This document shows positions 1 through 8,257 of a DNA stretch of 61,424 bases, one piece after another (positions within the stretch are counted from its first letter, which is position 1; each line of letters begins with the position of its first letter). The DNA is from Bacteroidales bacterium (GTDB lineage: Bacteria; Bacteroidota; Bacteroidia; Bacteroidales; UBA932). The stretch covers positions 1 through 61,424 of the forward strand of contig JAFYEZ010000027.1 of the NCBI GenBank assembly GCA_017544005.1, read 5' to 3'. The position numbers and the translations under genes were made by a program. The notes below the pieces were generated by a model that saw nothing but the letters and a program-made list of their open reading frames with translations, ran no database searches and was not told the DNA's origin.

Positions 1-508
1 CGATATAGAAGGCCAGGACCGGAAGAACGGCGCCGTTCATGGTCATGGAGACGGACATCTTGCCGAGCGGAATCTGGTCGAAGAGGACCTTCATGTCCTC
101 GACGGAGCAGATGGACACACCGGCCTTGCCGACGTCGCCCACGACGCGCGGATGGTCTGCGTCATAGCCGCGGTGGGTAGCCAGGTCGAAGGCGACCGAG
201 AGGCCCTTCTGGCCGGCAGCCAGGTTGCGGCGGTAGAATGCGTTGGACTCTTCAGCCGTGGAGAAACCCGCATACTGGCGGATGGTCCAGGGCTTGTTCA
301 CGTACATCGTGGAGTAAGGACCGCGGAGGAACGGGGGAAGGCCGGCCGCATAATTCAGATGCTCCATGCCTTCGAGATCCTTGGCGGTGTAGAGCGGCTT
401 CACCTCGATCCGTTCCGGAGCGAGCCAGGCTTCGCCTGCACCGGCAGCACTGCAGCTCTTGGACGCTGCGCCTGCGTATTCGATATCTTTGTTGAAATCA
501 GGTCTCAT
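1..508 (-). CDS. mutB: Methylmalonyl-CoA mutase large subunit, N-terminal part (runs off the window)
   Basis: This is the catalytic alpha subunit of the cobalamin enzyme that interconverts (R)-methylmalonyl-CoA and succinyl-CoA, used in Bacteroidales for propionate formation. About 169 N-terminal residues are visible; the rest, including the C-terminal B12-binding domain, lies beyond base 1. The reading contains [20 protein letters not shown] and [13 protein letters not shown], which are characteristic of the substrate-binding TIM-barrel entrance. The ATG at 506-508 follows a strong AGGAGGAAG ribosome site, unusual in this window. It lies 15 bases downstream of the mutA stop, so the two subunits are one operon. 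Identification is firm; only completeness is unknown. Confidence 0.95.
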   Translation of the reverse strand, partial: MRPDFNKDIEYAGAASKSCSAAGAGEAWLAPERIEVKPLYTAKDLEGMEHLNYAAGLPPFLRGPYSTMYVNKPWTIRQYAGFSTAEESNAFYRRNLAAGQKGLSVAFDLATHRGYDADHPRVVGDVGKAGVSICSVEDMKVLFDQIPLGKMSVSMTMNGAVLPVLAFYI

Positions 509-523
509 GGGTTCTTCCTCCTA

Positions 524-2410
524 TTAAAGTGCCTTGATGCCCATTTCCTGCTGATAACCCCGGAGGGTATCGAGGATGTTGCACTTGACGTGGATATAAT
601 TCTTGATGCCCTTTTCCTCGAGCTGCGGACGGCATTCCGGATCACCGGCGACGACCAGGACAGCCTTGTCACCGAGCAGTTCGGCGATCTGCGGAACAGC
701 CTCGGCGTATTCGTCGTCGGCCGAGCAGGCCACGACGATGTCGGCCTTGGCGGCGACGGCTGCCTTGACGCCCTCTTCAATGGTAGCGAAGCGGTTGTTG
801 TCCACCACCTTGAAGCCGGCTACCGCGAAGAAGTTGCAGCTGAACTGCGCGCGGGCGCGGCACATGGCCAGGTTGCCGAAGGTCAGCATGAAGACCACCG
901 GGCGCTTGCCGCTGCGGTCGGTCGCCAGGCGGAGTGCCTCGAAGACCTGGGCTGCGCGGTACTTGCGGAGCGGCTCTGCGATACGCTCTTCGTCGTTTTC
1001 GCAAGCGCACTTGCACGTGCATTCACCGGTGACGATTTCTTTGGTGATTTCGTCGGAAGCCTTCTCGAGGAAGTTCGGGAACTGGTTGGTACCGAGGATG
1101 GTCTCCCGGCGCTGTGCGAAGTTCTTGTCCTTCTTGTCGGCGACAGCCTTGATCTCAGCCTGCACGAAACCGGCTTTGAAGGCCTCGGTATAACCGCCCT
1201 TCTCCTCCACCGTCTTGAAAAGTTTCCAGGCGGCGTCGATGATGGAAGCGGTGAGGGTTTCAATATAGTAGGAACCGCCGGCAGGATCGATGATCTTGTC
1301 GAAACGGGATTCTTCCTTCAGGATGGACTGCACGTTGCGCGCGATGCGGTTGGAGAACTCGCCGGGAGCGCGGAAAGCGTAGTCGAAGGGGAGCACCTCG
1401 AGGGAGTGGACGCCGGCAATGGCTGCACTCATGGCCTCGGTCGTGCCGCGGAGCATGTTGACGTAAGCGTCATAGACCGTCTGGTTCCAGGTGCTGGTGA
1501 CCGCATGGACGCAGATCTTTTCAGCGCAGGTGCAGGTTGCACCGTAATCCTTGACGATATTGGACCAGAGCACGCGGGCAGCGCGGAACTTGGCGATTTC
1601 CATGAAGTAGTTGGAGCTGATGCCGAAGGTGAAGCGCATGCGGCGGCCGATCTCGTTGACTTCGATGCCGCGGTCGGAGAGTTCAGCGAGGTAGTCGCTG
1701 CCGATAGCCAGGGCGAAACCGAGCTCCTGTACGATGCTGGCACCGGCGTCGTTGAAGTCGTAAGCCTCGACATTGATCACGCGGATCTTCGGGAACTCCG
1801 CAACGAGGCGGATGCAGTTCGCCAGGATGTCGTATGCCTTCTCCTTGTTGAGACGGCCGCGGGTGGTGAGCATGTGGAGCGGGCTCACATCGAAGGAGGC
1901 ACGGACCTCTTCCGGATTGACGCCCAGTTCCTTGACATACGCGACAAAGTTGCTGATGGTCTCTTCTGCCACGCGGGGACGCACTTCGCAGAAGTTGACC
2001 TCGACGGCGGGAAGTTCGATACCCTTGAGCAGCGTCTTGTAGTCAGCCACGGTGAGGGGTTTGCGTTCGTCGATGCAGAAACCGATTGCCTGGACGCCTT
2101 TCATCAGGCCGTCCAGTGCCTGTTCGTTGGCCTTTGCAGGGCCGATTTCACAGAGGCAGTAATCCTGACGCGTGAGCCACTCGTTGCTGGCGCAGTTGCC
2201 CCGGACAAAGGGGAACTCGCCCGGAAGCGTACCGAGGAACTTCAGGTCCTTGAGGTCCTCGGCACGATAGTAGGGCCGCACGGCAAATCCCTCATGGGTC
2301 TTCCAGACAAGCTTCTTGTCATAGTCGCCCCCTTTGAGGTCTTTGATGATTACTTCGTCCCACTGTTCGGTGGAAACAGGAGGGAATTCAGTAAAAAGTT
2401 TGTTAGCCAT
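524..2410 (-). CDS. mutA: Methylmalonyl-CoA mutase small subunit
   Basis: This is the 628-residue non-catalytic beta subunit, which pairs with MutB in the heterodimer. The TIM-barrel half carries IDPAGGSYYIETLT near residue 374-388, and a Rossmann-like half follows at about 500-628. I place the start at 2410 (MANKLFTEFP), because the 14 in-frame codons upstream (MINRRN...) have no family look. A TAnnTTTG promoter lies at 2464-2471. Between the two domains is a Cys-rich patch, GECTCKCAC at residues 462-470, with further cysteines at 293, 295 and 300. The role of these cysteines is unknown to me. It is co-transcribed with mutB, which follows 15 bases later. Confidence 0.95.
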   Translation of the reverse strand: MANKLFTEFPPVSTEQWDEVIIKDLKGGDYDKKLVWKTHEGFAVRPYYRAEDLKDLKFLGTLPGEFPFVRGNCASNEWLTRQDYCLCEIGPAKANEQALDGLMKGVQAIGFCIDERKPLTVADYKTLLKGIELPAVEVNFCEVRPRVAEETISNFVAYVKELGVNPEEVRASFDVSPLHMLTTRGRLNKEKAYDILANCIRLVAEFPKIRVINVEAYDFNDAGASIVQELGFALAIGSDYLAELSDRGIEVNEIGRRMRFTFGISSNYFMEIAKFRAARVLWSNIVKDYGATCTCAEKICVHAVTSTWNQTVYDAYVNMLRGTTEAMSAAIAGVHSLEVLPFDYAFRAPGEFSNRIARNVQSILKEESRFDKIIDPAGGSYYIETLTASIIDAAWKLFKTVEEKGGYTEAFKAGFVQAEIKAVADKKDKNFAQRRETILGTNQFPNFLEKASDEITKEIVTGECTCKCACENDEERIAEPLRKYRAAQVFEALRLATDRSGKRPVVFMLTFGNLAMCRARAQFSCNFFAVAGFKVVDNNRFATIEEGVKAAVAAKADIVVACSADDEYAEAVPQIAELLGDKAVLVVAGDPECRPQLEEKGIKNYIHVKCNILDTLRGYQQEMGIKAL

Positions 2411-2463
2411 TTTTTGTATTGATTGTTTGGGGTTGTTTCGGCGATTAATCATTAATAAGTCTG

Positions 2464-2471
2464 CAAAAATA
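2464..2471 (-). promoter_or_regulatory. Bacteroidetes-type promoter -7 box of mutAB
   Basis: On the minus strand the sequence reads TATTTTTG, a perfect TAnnTTTG box, with a TTG 22 bases upstream as the -33 element. It lies 53 bases before the mutA ATG and supports transcription of mutA-mutB from here. Confidence 0.7.
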
Positions 2472-2483
2472 CGATTTATTTTC

Positions 2484-2491
2484 TACATTTG
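2484..2491 (+). promoter_or_regulatory. Promoter -7 box of the alpha/beta hydrolase gene
   Basis: The sequence TACATTTG fits TAnnTTTG and ends 21 bases before the ATG at 2513. It is back to back with the mutAB promoter, with 12 bases between the two boxes. No clear -33 element is seen. Confidence 0.55.
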
Positions 2492-2512
2492 GGCAATCAA
2501 AGTACCAGTTCG

Positions 2513-3436
2513 ATGAAACGTTTTTTCAGCCTCTTGATTATCACGCTTTTGGCCTCTCAAGCAGTTTTTTCGCAGGAGCCTGACCGCAACATTGTTTACG
2601 CCGTCGATGACAACCAGATTCTCGGCATGGACCTCTATGCGCCGCAGGACACCGCCGCGCTCCATCCATGCGTCATCTTCATCTATGGCGGAGGATTCAG
2701 CGAGAACAACCAGAAAGCGGAGACGACACGCGCCTTCTGCCGCCGCCTGGCGGACGACGGATTCGTGGCCTTTGCCCTCGATTACCGTCTGGGACTGGCC
2801 GGATTCGTGAGCCACGGGCTGATGGGGATGATCCGGCCCACCCAGAATGCCGTTCGGATGGCCACGGAAGATCTTTTTCGCGCCCTGGACTGCATCCTGA
2901 AGAACGCTTCCGACCTGAAGGTGGACCCCACGAAGATCATTCTGGTGGGCAGCAGCGCCGGGGCCATCACCGCCCTGCAGGCAGACTATGAACTGGGCAA
3001 CCGCACCCCGATGACCGCGCAGATTCCGGAGGAGTTCCGCTTTGCCGGAGTCGCCTCCTTCGCGGGCGCCATCTTCTCCAGCGACGGCCGCGTCAAATAC
3101 CGTGTGCACGCACCCGCCCCCACCTTCTTCCTGCACGGCACGGCAGACCGGCTGGTCACCTATAAATCCATCTCCTTCTTCAAGCTGGGATTCTACGGCA
3201 CCAACGCCCTGGTCAAACGGTTCGAGAAGGCGGGCTATCCCTACGTCGCCATGCGCTTCAAGGATGAGGGCCACGTGGTCTCCATCAAGATGCTCAAGGA
3301 GTACGACGCGCTGATGTGGTTTATCCGCAATATGGCCTTCGAGCGGAAGAATTTCCGGGTGGACCTTACCTTCAACGATGTGGACCGCGAGCAGGTCTGG
3401 TGGGACCGGATCAAGCCCGGAGGAGTCTATAAATAA
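2513..3436 (+). CDS. Secreted alpha/beta hydrolase (esterase/lipase-like)
   Basis: This 307-residue protein begins with a signal peptide (MKRFFSLLIITLLASQAVFS, cleaved near SQ-E). The body has the alpha/beta-hydrolase landmarks of the carboxylesterase/HSL group: an oxyanion-hole IYGGGF near residue 58, the nucleophile elbow GSSAG, a late Asp in FFLHGTADRLV and a His in DEGHVV. It is therefore probably a periplasmic or outer-membrane esterase, but the substrate cannot be told. I chose 2513 rather than the in-frame ATG 24 bases upstream because the signal peptide starts there and the promoter box overlaps the upstream option. Confidence 0.8.
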   Translation: MKRFFSLLIITLLASQAVFSQEPDRNIVYAVDDNQILGMDLYAPQDTAALHPCVIFIYGGGFSENNQKAETTRAFCRRLADDGFVAFALDYRLGLAGFVSHGLMGMIRPTQNAVRMATEDLFRALDCILKNASDLKVDPTKIILVGSSAGAITALQADYELGNRTPMTAQIPEEFRFAGVASFAGAIFSSDGRVKYRVHAPAPTFFLHGTADRLVTYKSISFFKLGFYGTNALVKRFEKAGYPYVAMRFKDEGHVVSIKMLKEYDALMWFIRNMAFERKNFRVDLTFNDVDREQVWWDRIKPGGVYK

Positions 3437-3447
3437 CAAATAATTGC

Positions 3448-3455
3448 TATCTTTG
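3448..3455 (+). promoter_or_regulatory. Promoter -7 box of the parE operon
   Basis: The sequence TATCTTTG matches TAnnTTTG and ends 25 bases before the parE ATG. The gap from the preceding gene is only 44 bases, so most of the promoter lies just past the hydrolase stop. Confidence 0.65.
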
Positions 3456-3480
3456 CGGGTCAATTAAACCACCCAAGCGG

Positions 3481-5409
3481 ATGAAAGAGATCGAAGACGA
3501 AGAATTGCAGCTGCAGCAGACCGAGTACGGCGACGAGAGCATGACGCATCTCGAGGATATCGAGCATATCCGCCTCCGTCCCGGCATGTATATCGGCCGC
3601 CTGGGCGACGGCACCGCCCCGAACGACGGCATGTACGTCCTGATGAAGGAGGTGATCGACAACTCCGTGGACGAGTTCGCCGCCGGATTCGGCAAGCAGA
3701 TCATCATCACCATCACCGACCACCTGATTTCCGTCCGGGACTTCGGCCGCGGCATCCCCTTTGGCGTCAACGCCAAGACGGGGCTGAACAACCTCGACTC
3801 CGCCGTAAGCAAACTTCACACCGGCGCCAAGTACGACAGCAAGGTCTTCCAGAAATCCGTCGGTATGAACGGCGTCGGCCTCAAGGCGGTCAACGCCCTC
3901 TCTTCGCGCTTTGTCGTCCAGAGTTTCCGCAGCGGCGAAACCCTCCGCCTGGAGTATGCCGGCGGCAAGCTCGTCACGCCGGATTTCACCCCCACCCCCA
4001 CCTCGGAGCGCGACGGTACGATGATCTCCTTCGTCCCCGACGAAACCCTCTTTGAGCCTTACGAATACAACCTCGAATATATCGAGACGATGCTCCGCAA
4101 CTACTCCTACCTCAACGTAGGGTTGCGGCTGACCTTCAACGGCGTGGACTACCGGTCCACCGACGGCCTGCTCGACCTGCTGGGCGAGTGCATCGACGAG
4201 GAACCGCTCTACCCGCCCATCCACCTCAAGAGCGACGATATCGAGGTCGCCTTTACCCACGGCAACGGCTACGGCGAGAACATCTACTCGTTCGTCAACG
4301 GCCAGAACACCACCCTCGGCGGCACGCACCTCTCCGCGTTCAAGGAGGTGATTGCCAAGGTACTGAAGGATTTCTACAAGAAAGATTTCAACCCGGTGGA
4401 CGTCCGCCAGGGCATCATCGGCGCCGTGAGCGTCCGCATCCAGGAGCCCGAATTCGAGGCGCAGACCAAAGTGCAGCTCGGCTCCAAATACATGTGGCAG
4501 AACAAGCAGGAGGGCACCCACGGCCCGACCATCGTCAAGGAGATGTCCGATTTCCTGATGGCCGACCTGGACAACTACCTGCACAAGAATCTCGACGTCG
4601 CCGACATCATCCTCAAGAAGATTCAGGATTCGGAGCGCGAGCGCAACGCCATCTCCAGCATCAGCAAGAAGGCCAAGGCGCGCCTCAAGAAAGCCAGCAT
4701 CCACAACAAGAAGCTGCGTGACTGCAAGATCCATTACGGCGACCGCAATCCGCTCTCCGACGAGACCACCCTCTTCATCACCGAGGGCGACTCCGCCTCC
4801 GGCTCCATCACCAAGAGCCGCGACGCCAACACGCAGGCCGTCTTCAGCCTGATGGGCAAGCCCTTCAACTGCGCCAAGGCCTCCAAAAAAGACCTCTACG
4901 TGGACAAGAACGTGGAGCTCTGCCTCCTCCAGTCCGCCCTCAATATCGAGGAGGGCGTGGACGGGCTGCGCTACAACAACATCGTCATCGCAACCGATGC
5001 CGACGTGGACGGCATGCACATCCGGCTGCTGATGCTGACCTTCTTCCTGAAATTCTATCCCGACGTGGTCCGCGCCGGGCACCTCTATATCCTCCAGACC
5101 CCGCTCTTCCGTGTCCGCGACAAGAAGAACAACATCTACTGCTACAACAGCGCCGAGAAGGAAGAGGCGCTCAAGAAGCTGGGACGGGGCGCTGAAATCA
5201 CCCGGTTCAAAGGCCTCGGAGAGATTTCGCCGGACGAATTCAAGGGATTCATCGGCAAGGACATGCGGCTGGAAATGGTCCGCCTGACCGGTGAGGACAA
5301 GATTGCTGACCTGATCGAGTTTTACATGGGCAACAATACGCCGGTCCGCCAGAAGTTCATTCGCACCAACCTCCGCAGCGAGATTGAAAACACGGAGGAA
5401 GCCCAGTAA
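3481..5409 (+). CDS. parE: DNA topoisomerase IV subunit B (type IIA topoisomerase ATPase subunit)
   Basis: This 642-residue protein is the ATPase and TOPRIM subunit of a type IIA topoisomerase, which decatenates and relaxes DNA together with ParA/GyrA-type partners. The GHKL ATPase begins with IRLRPGMYIG and has the EVIDNSVDEF Mg/ATP motif. A transducer domain follows, and then TOPRIM with TEGDSASGS (catalytic E435) and D506-A-D-V-D510. The length matches the shorter topo IV B form rather than GyrB, which carries a C-terminal insert in many bacteria. The partner subunit is not in the window. The TAA overlaps the next ATG by one base, so translation of the acyltransferase is probably coupled. 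Confidence 0.9.
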   Translation: MKEIEDEELQLQQTEYGDESMTHLEDIEHIRLRPGMYIGRLGDGTAPNDGMYVLMKEVIDNSVDEFAAGFGKQIIITITDHLISVRDFGRGIPFGVNAKTGLNNLDSAVSKLHTGAKYDSKVFQKSVGMNGVGLKAVNALSSRFVVQSFRSGETLRLEYAGGKLVTPDFTPTPTSERDGTMISFVPDETLFEPYEYNLEYIETMLRNYSYLNVGLRLTFNGVDYRSTDGLLDLLGECIDEEPLYPPIHLKSDDIEVAFTHGNGYGENIYSFVNGQNTTLGGTHLSAFKEVIAKVLKDFYKKDFNPVDVRQGIIGAVSVRIQEPEFEAQTKVQLGSKYMWQNKQEGTHGPTIVKEMSDFLMADLDNYLHKNLDVADIILKKIQDSERERNAISSISKKAKARLKKASIHNKKLRDCKIHYGDRNPLSDETTLFITEGDSASGSITKSRDANTQAVFSLMGKPFNCAKASKKDLYVDKNVELCLLQSALNIEEGVDGLRYNNIVIATDADVDGMHIRLLMLTFFLKFYPDVVRAGHLYILQTPLFRVRDKKNNIYCYNSAEKEEALKKLGRGAEITRFKGLGEISPDEFKGFIGKDMRLEMVRLTGEDKIADLIEFYMGNNTPVRQKFIRTNLRSEIENTEEAQ

Positions 5410-5984
5410 TGCGTCCGAAAACCGCCAAAGCGCTGCTGCACCTGATGGGTTGGACAGGAATCGACGGTCCGGCGCCCGAAAAGAAGTGCATCTTCCTCGG
5501 CGTACCTCACACCAGCATCGCAGACTTTTTCGTAGCCTGGCTGTACTACCGCTCGGTGGGCGGCCATATCTCCATCATCGTCAAGGATTCTTTCTATCGC
5601 TGGCCCCTGCGCCGCATCCTGGACCGCCTCGGCGTCATTCACATTGACCGCGGCCATCCGACCGGTACGCTGAAGGGAGTCATCGATGCGTTTGCCGCCC
5701 GGGAAGAACTCCACCTGGGGCTTGCCCCCGAAGGCACGCGGAAAGCCGTCAAGCGCTGGAAAACAGGCTTCCACACCATCGCCCGCGAAGCCGGCGTCCC
5801 GGTCTATACGGGATTCATCGACTGGGGCAAAAAAGAGGTGGGCATCGGCCAGCGGTTCGAATGCACGGAGGATGCTGCCGCCGACCTGAAGGCCATTCAG
5901 GAATGGTACAAAAAGAAGGGTGTCGTCGGACGACACCCTGAACAGTTCGTCTTCCCCGACGAGGCCGGAGAAGCAGATCTCTAA
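5409..5984 (+). CDS. PlsC-like 1-acyl-glycerol-phosphate acyltransferase family protein
   Basis: This 191-residue protein has the two hallmark motifs of the PlsC superfamily: HTSIAD (the HX4D catalytic pair, near residues 34-39) and LAPEGTRK (the EGTR glycerol-phosphate-binding block). It is likely a membrane-associated acyltransferase in phospholipid or ornithine-lipid synthesis; the acceptor is unknown. It is shorter than typical PlsC (about 240) and lacks an N-terminal membrane helix. It starts in the stop codon of parE. Its last codons contain a 21-base perfect palindrome that probably also terminates transcription of the convergent efp gene. Confidence 0.8.
   Translation: MRPKTAKALLHLMGWTGIDGPAPEKKCIFLGVPHTSIADFFVAWLYYRSVGGHISIIVKDSFYRWPLRRILDRLGVIHIDRGHPTGTLKGVIDAFAAREELHLGLAPEGTRKAVKRWKTGFHTIAREAGVPVYTGFIDWGKKEVGIGQRFECTEDAAADLKAIQEWYKKKGVVGRHPEQFVFPDEAGEADL
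5910..5938 (-). terminator. Intrinsic terminator for efp inside the acyltransferase gene
   Basis: Bases 5918-5938 form a perfect palindrome (GGGTGTCGTC-G-GACGACACCC). Read on the minus strand it is followed at once by TTCTTTTT (5917-5910). It lies 50 bases past the efp stop at 5988. Both hairpin and U-tract are therefore correct for efp, although the bases also encode the C-terminus of the convergent acyltransferase. Confidence 0.75.
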
Positions 5985-5987
5985 TCC

Positions 5988-6560
5988 CTATTTCACACGC
6001 TCGCCGTAGGAACGGTCCGTCGTATTGACGCGGATCAGTTCGTCGTTCTGGATAAAGAGCGGAACCATGATCTTGGCGCCCGTCTCGAGGGTAGCCTCTT
6101 TCAGCGCATTGGTGGAAGCGGTATCGCCCTTGACAGCGGGTTCGGTATAGGTGACGCGGAGCTCGACATAGGTCGGAAGCTCGCAGGTGAGGCATTTTTC
6201 CTCGTCGCCGTCCACGTGGAAAACCATCTGGACGACCTGTCCCTCCTTCATCAGATCCGAGTTCTCCACAAGATCCTTGGAGATGGGAATCTGGTCGAAG
6301 GTTTCCGTGTTCATGAAGTTGAATACGTCGTCCTCGGCATAGAGGAACTGATACTCACGGTGTTCAACGGTAATCACATCGATCTTCTCACCCGCGTTCC
6401 AGGTCTTCTCCAGAATACGGCCGTTCTCGAGGTTGCGCAGTTTGGATTTGACAAAAGCGGGGCCCTTGCCCGGTTTGACGTGCTGGAACCAGACGATCGA
6501 GCAGGGTTTTCCTTCATAATCGAGGTAGAGTCCGTTCTTGAAATCAGCAGTTGTTGCCAT
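5988..6560 (-). CDS. efp: Elongation factor P
   Basis: This 190-residue protein is a full-length EF-P, which binds stalled ribosomes between the P and E sites and speeds up Pro-Pro bond formation. The KOW-like N-domain has the tip loop HVKPGKGPAF with a lysine at position 32, the residue modified in lysine-type EF-P. The central OB domain (FMNTETFDQI) and the C-terminal OB domain (GAKIMVPLFIQNDELIRVNT) follow. No epmA/epmB-like gene is nearby. A TATTTTTG box at 6602-6609 serves as its promoter, so it can be made independently of the upstream ispH. Confidence 0.97.
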   Translation of the reverse strand: MATTADFKNGLYLDYEGKPCSIVWFQHVKPGKGPAFVKSKLRNLENGRILEKTWNAGEKIDVITVEHREYQFLYAEDDVFNFMNTETFDQIPISKDLVENSDLMKEGQVVQMVFHVDGDEEKCLTCELPTYVELRVTYTEPAVKGDTASTNALKEATLETGAKIMVPLFIQNDELIRVNTTDRSYGERVK

Positions 6561-6601
6561 AAAAGTGAATCTATCTGTTGGTTAATTGAATATTCCGGTC
6601 G

Positions 6602-6609
6602 CAAAAATA
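6602..6609 (-). promoter_or_regulatory. Promoter -7 box of efp
   Basis: The minus-strand sequence TATTTTTG fits TAnnTTTG, 41 bases before the efp ATG. It lies in the short gap just after the ispH stop, so the -33 region falls within the end of ispH. Confidence 0.6.
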
Positions 6610-6616
6610 GGAAAAA

Positions 6617-7477
6617 TCAGCCAAATAGCGAAGAAACTTTGGCGGCCGCCTCTTCCAGCTGCCACTTGGGGGTGGAGGTGGCACCGCAGATGCCCACCGA
6701 ATCCCCGTCGTGGAACCATGACGGCTCAAGACAGGAGACATCCTCCACCAGAAAGGTGCGGGGATTCTCGTTGCGGCAAAGATCGTAGAGCACCTTGCCG
6801 TTGGAACTCTCCCGGCCGCTGACGAAGAGGATCACGCTGTGGTTCCGGGCGAAATCGACGAGCAACTTGTGGCGCGAGGCCACCTGGCGGCAGATGGTAT
6901 CGAAACAGACGGTATGGGCGCAGCGCGCCTCCACCGCCTTGCAGAGGCGGGCGTATTCCACCGGATCCTTGGTGGTCTGCGAGAAGAGGGCGACGGGGCG
7001 CTCCGGATCAATCCGGTCCAGTTCGTCGAGGCTGCCGATCACGAGGGCGTTCCCCTCCGTCTGCCCCACCAGGCCGTTGACCTCCGCATGGCCGGCGCGG
7101 CCGAAGATCACCACCTGGCCGCCAGTGGATTTCATGCTTTGATAGACCTCCCGGACGCTTTGCTGCAGGCGCAGCACCACCGGACAGGTGCAGTCGATGA
7201 TGCGGATGCCGTTTTCCTTTGCCAGGGCATAGGTCGAAGGGGGTTCGCCATGGGCGCGGATGAGCAGCGTCTCGCCCCGCAGGCGGCGGACCTCCTCCAG
7301 GGAGAGGATCTTCAATCCTTTGGATTCCAGCCGCTCCAGTTCCAGGGTATTGTGTACGATGGCTCCCAGGGAATAGAGCTGCCGTTCGTGGGAGAGGTAC
7401 TCCTCCGCCTGGCGGACGGCACGGACTACCCCGTTGCAGAAGCCGCTCCCGGGGTCGATTTCAACGGAAAGTTTCAT
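6617..7477 (-). CDS. ispH: 4-hydroxy-3-methylbut-2-enyl diphosphate reductase
   Basis: This 286-residue protein is the last enzyme of the MEP pathway, an iron-sulfur protein that converts HMBPP to IPP and DMAPP. The cluster cysteines are C14 (GFCNGV), C98 (DCTCPV) and probably C196 (DTICRQVASR). The substrate-binding residues are seen as RAHGEP, GHAEVNG and SQTT. A Ser-Asn pair (SSNGKVLYDL) lies later, as expected. It is preceded without a gap by cmk, whose stop ends right at the ispH ATG, so the two are an operon. Confidence 0.95.
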   Translation of the reverse strand: MKLSVEIDPGSGFCNGVVRAVRQAEEYLSHERQLYSLGAIVHNTLELERLESKGLKILSLEEVRRLRGETLLIRAHGEPPSTYALAKENGIRIIDCTCPVVLRLQQSVREVYQSMKSTGGQVVIFGRAGHAEVNGLVGQTEGNALVIGSLDELDRIDPERPVALFSQTTKDPVEYARLCKAVEARCAHTVCFDTICRQVASRHKLLVDFARNHSVILFVSGRESSNGKVLYDLCRNENPRTFLVEDVSCLEPSWFHDGDSVGICGATSTPKWQLEEAAAKVSSLFG

Positions 7478-8179
7478 CTAAAAGTCAATATCGAAGCGCT
7501 CTTTGAGCACCTTGCCCAGCCAGACCATCTGTTCGTCGATCGTCATGTGGCTGTTGTCCAGTTCAATGGCATCGTCCGCCTTGCGCAGGGGATTCATCGC
7601 GCGGTGCGAATCGATATAGTCGCGCTCCAGTACGTTCTTGTAAACAGCTTCAAAATCAGCCGTTTCCCCCTTGAGCAGCATTTCGTCGAGCCGGCGCTGC
7701 GCGCGGATGGCGGGATCGGCCGTCATGTAGAGTTTCAGGTCCGCGTTGGGGAAGACGGCCGTGCCGATATCGCGGCCATCCATGACACAGCCGTCAGCGC
7801 CGTAACGATGCAGCAGATCGTCCACGAAATTGCGGACGAAGGGAATGACGGCGATATGGCTCACATTGTTCGAGATATCGAGCTGGCGGATCCGCTTCTC
7901 CACATTGGTGCCATTCAGACAGATTTCGTGGCGGCCTGTCGCCTCGTCCCGGACAAAGGAGATCGCCACCTTGCCCCCGTCCAGGTCCGCCTTGAGCGCA
8001 GGCTCGTTCACTACGTGGTCAGGGCTGATGAGCCCGTGGTCCGCAGCATAGAGGGTGACGGCGCGGTACATGGCGCCTGAATCGAGGTAAAGGATGCCCA
8101 GCCGGGCGGCAATCAGTTTGGCAAAGGAACTCTTTCCGGTAGAGGAAAAACCGTCGATGGCGATGATGATGTTCGACAT
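7478..8179 (-). CDS. cmk: Cytidylate kinase
   Basis: This 233-residue protein phosphorylates CMP and dCMP with ATP. It starts with a P-loop IDGFSSTGKSSFAK, followed by YLDSGAMYRAVTL and MDGRDIGTAVFPNADLKLY, both diagnostic of bacterial Cmk. I use the ATG at 8179 (MSNIII) because the 12 codons before it run into the promoter. The stop abuts ispH. A promoter with TAAATTTG at 8203-8210 lies upstream. Confidence 0.95.
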   Translation of the reverse strand: MSNIIIAIDGFSSTGKSSFAKLIAARLGILYLDSGAMYRAVTLYAADHGLISPDHVVNEPALKADLDGGKVAISFVRDEATGRHEICLNGTNVEKRIRQLDISNNVSHIAVIPFVRNFVDDLLHRYGADGCVMDGRDIGTAVFPNADLKLYMTADPAIRAQRRLDEMLLKGETADFEAVYKNVLERDYIDSHRAMNPLRKADDAIELDNSHMTIDEQMVWLGKVLKERFDIDF

Positions 8180-8202
8180 AGTGGAGCGTTTGATCGTGTC
8201 CA

Positions 8203-8235
8203 CAAATTTAGCCAAAAAAACGTTATCTTTGCAAA
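8203..8235 (-). promoter_or_regulatory. Promoter of the cmk-ispH operon
   Basis: On the minus strand, TTTG (8235-8232) and TAAATTTG (8210-8203) are spaced by 21 bases, close to the Bacteroidetes sigma-ABfr consensus. The -33 element touches the -7 box of the divergent response-regulator promoter at 8224-8231. Confidence 0.75.
8224..8231 (+). promoter_or_regulatory. Promoter -7 box of the response regulator-der operon
   Basis: The sequence TATCTTTG lies 26 bases before the ATG at 8258. It sits inside the spacer of the divergent cmk promoter, so the two polymerases probably cannot bind together. Confidence 0.65.
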
Positions 8236-8257
8236 ACTATTCTTACAGAGGTACGTT

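Noticed and set aside
152-2422. A 756-codon open frame opposite mutA
   Set aside because: It is the antisense of a clear methylmalonyl-CoA mutase gene. Its translation has no family motif and is typical of the open antisense frames that GC-rich codon use creates.
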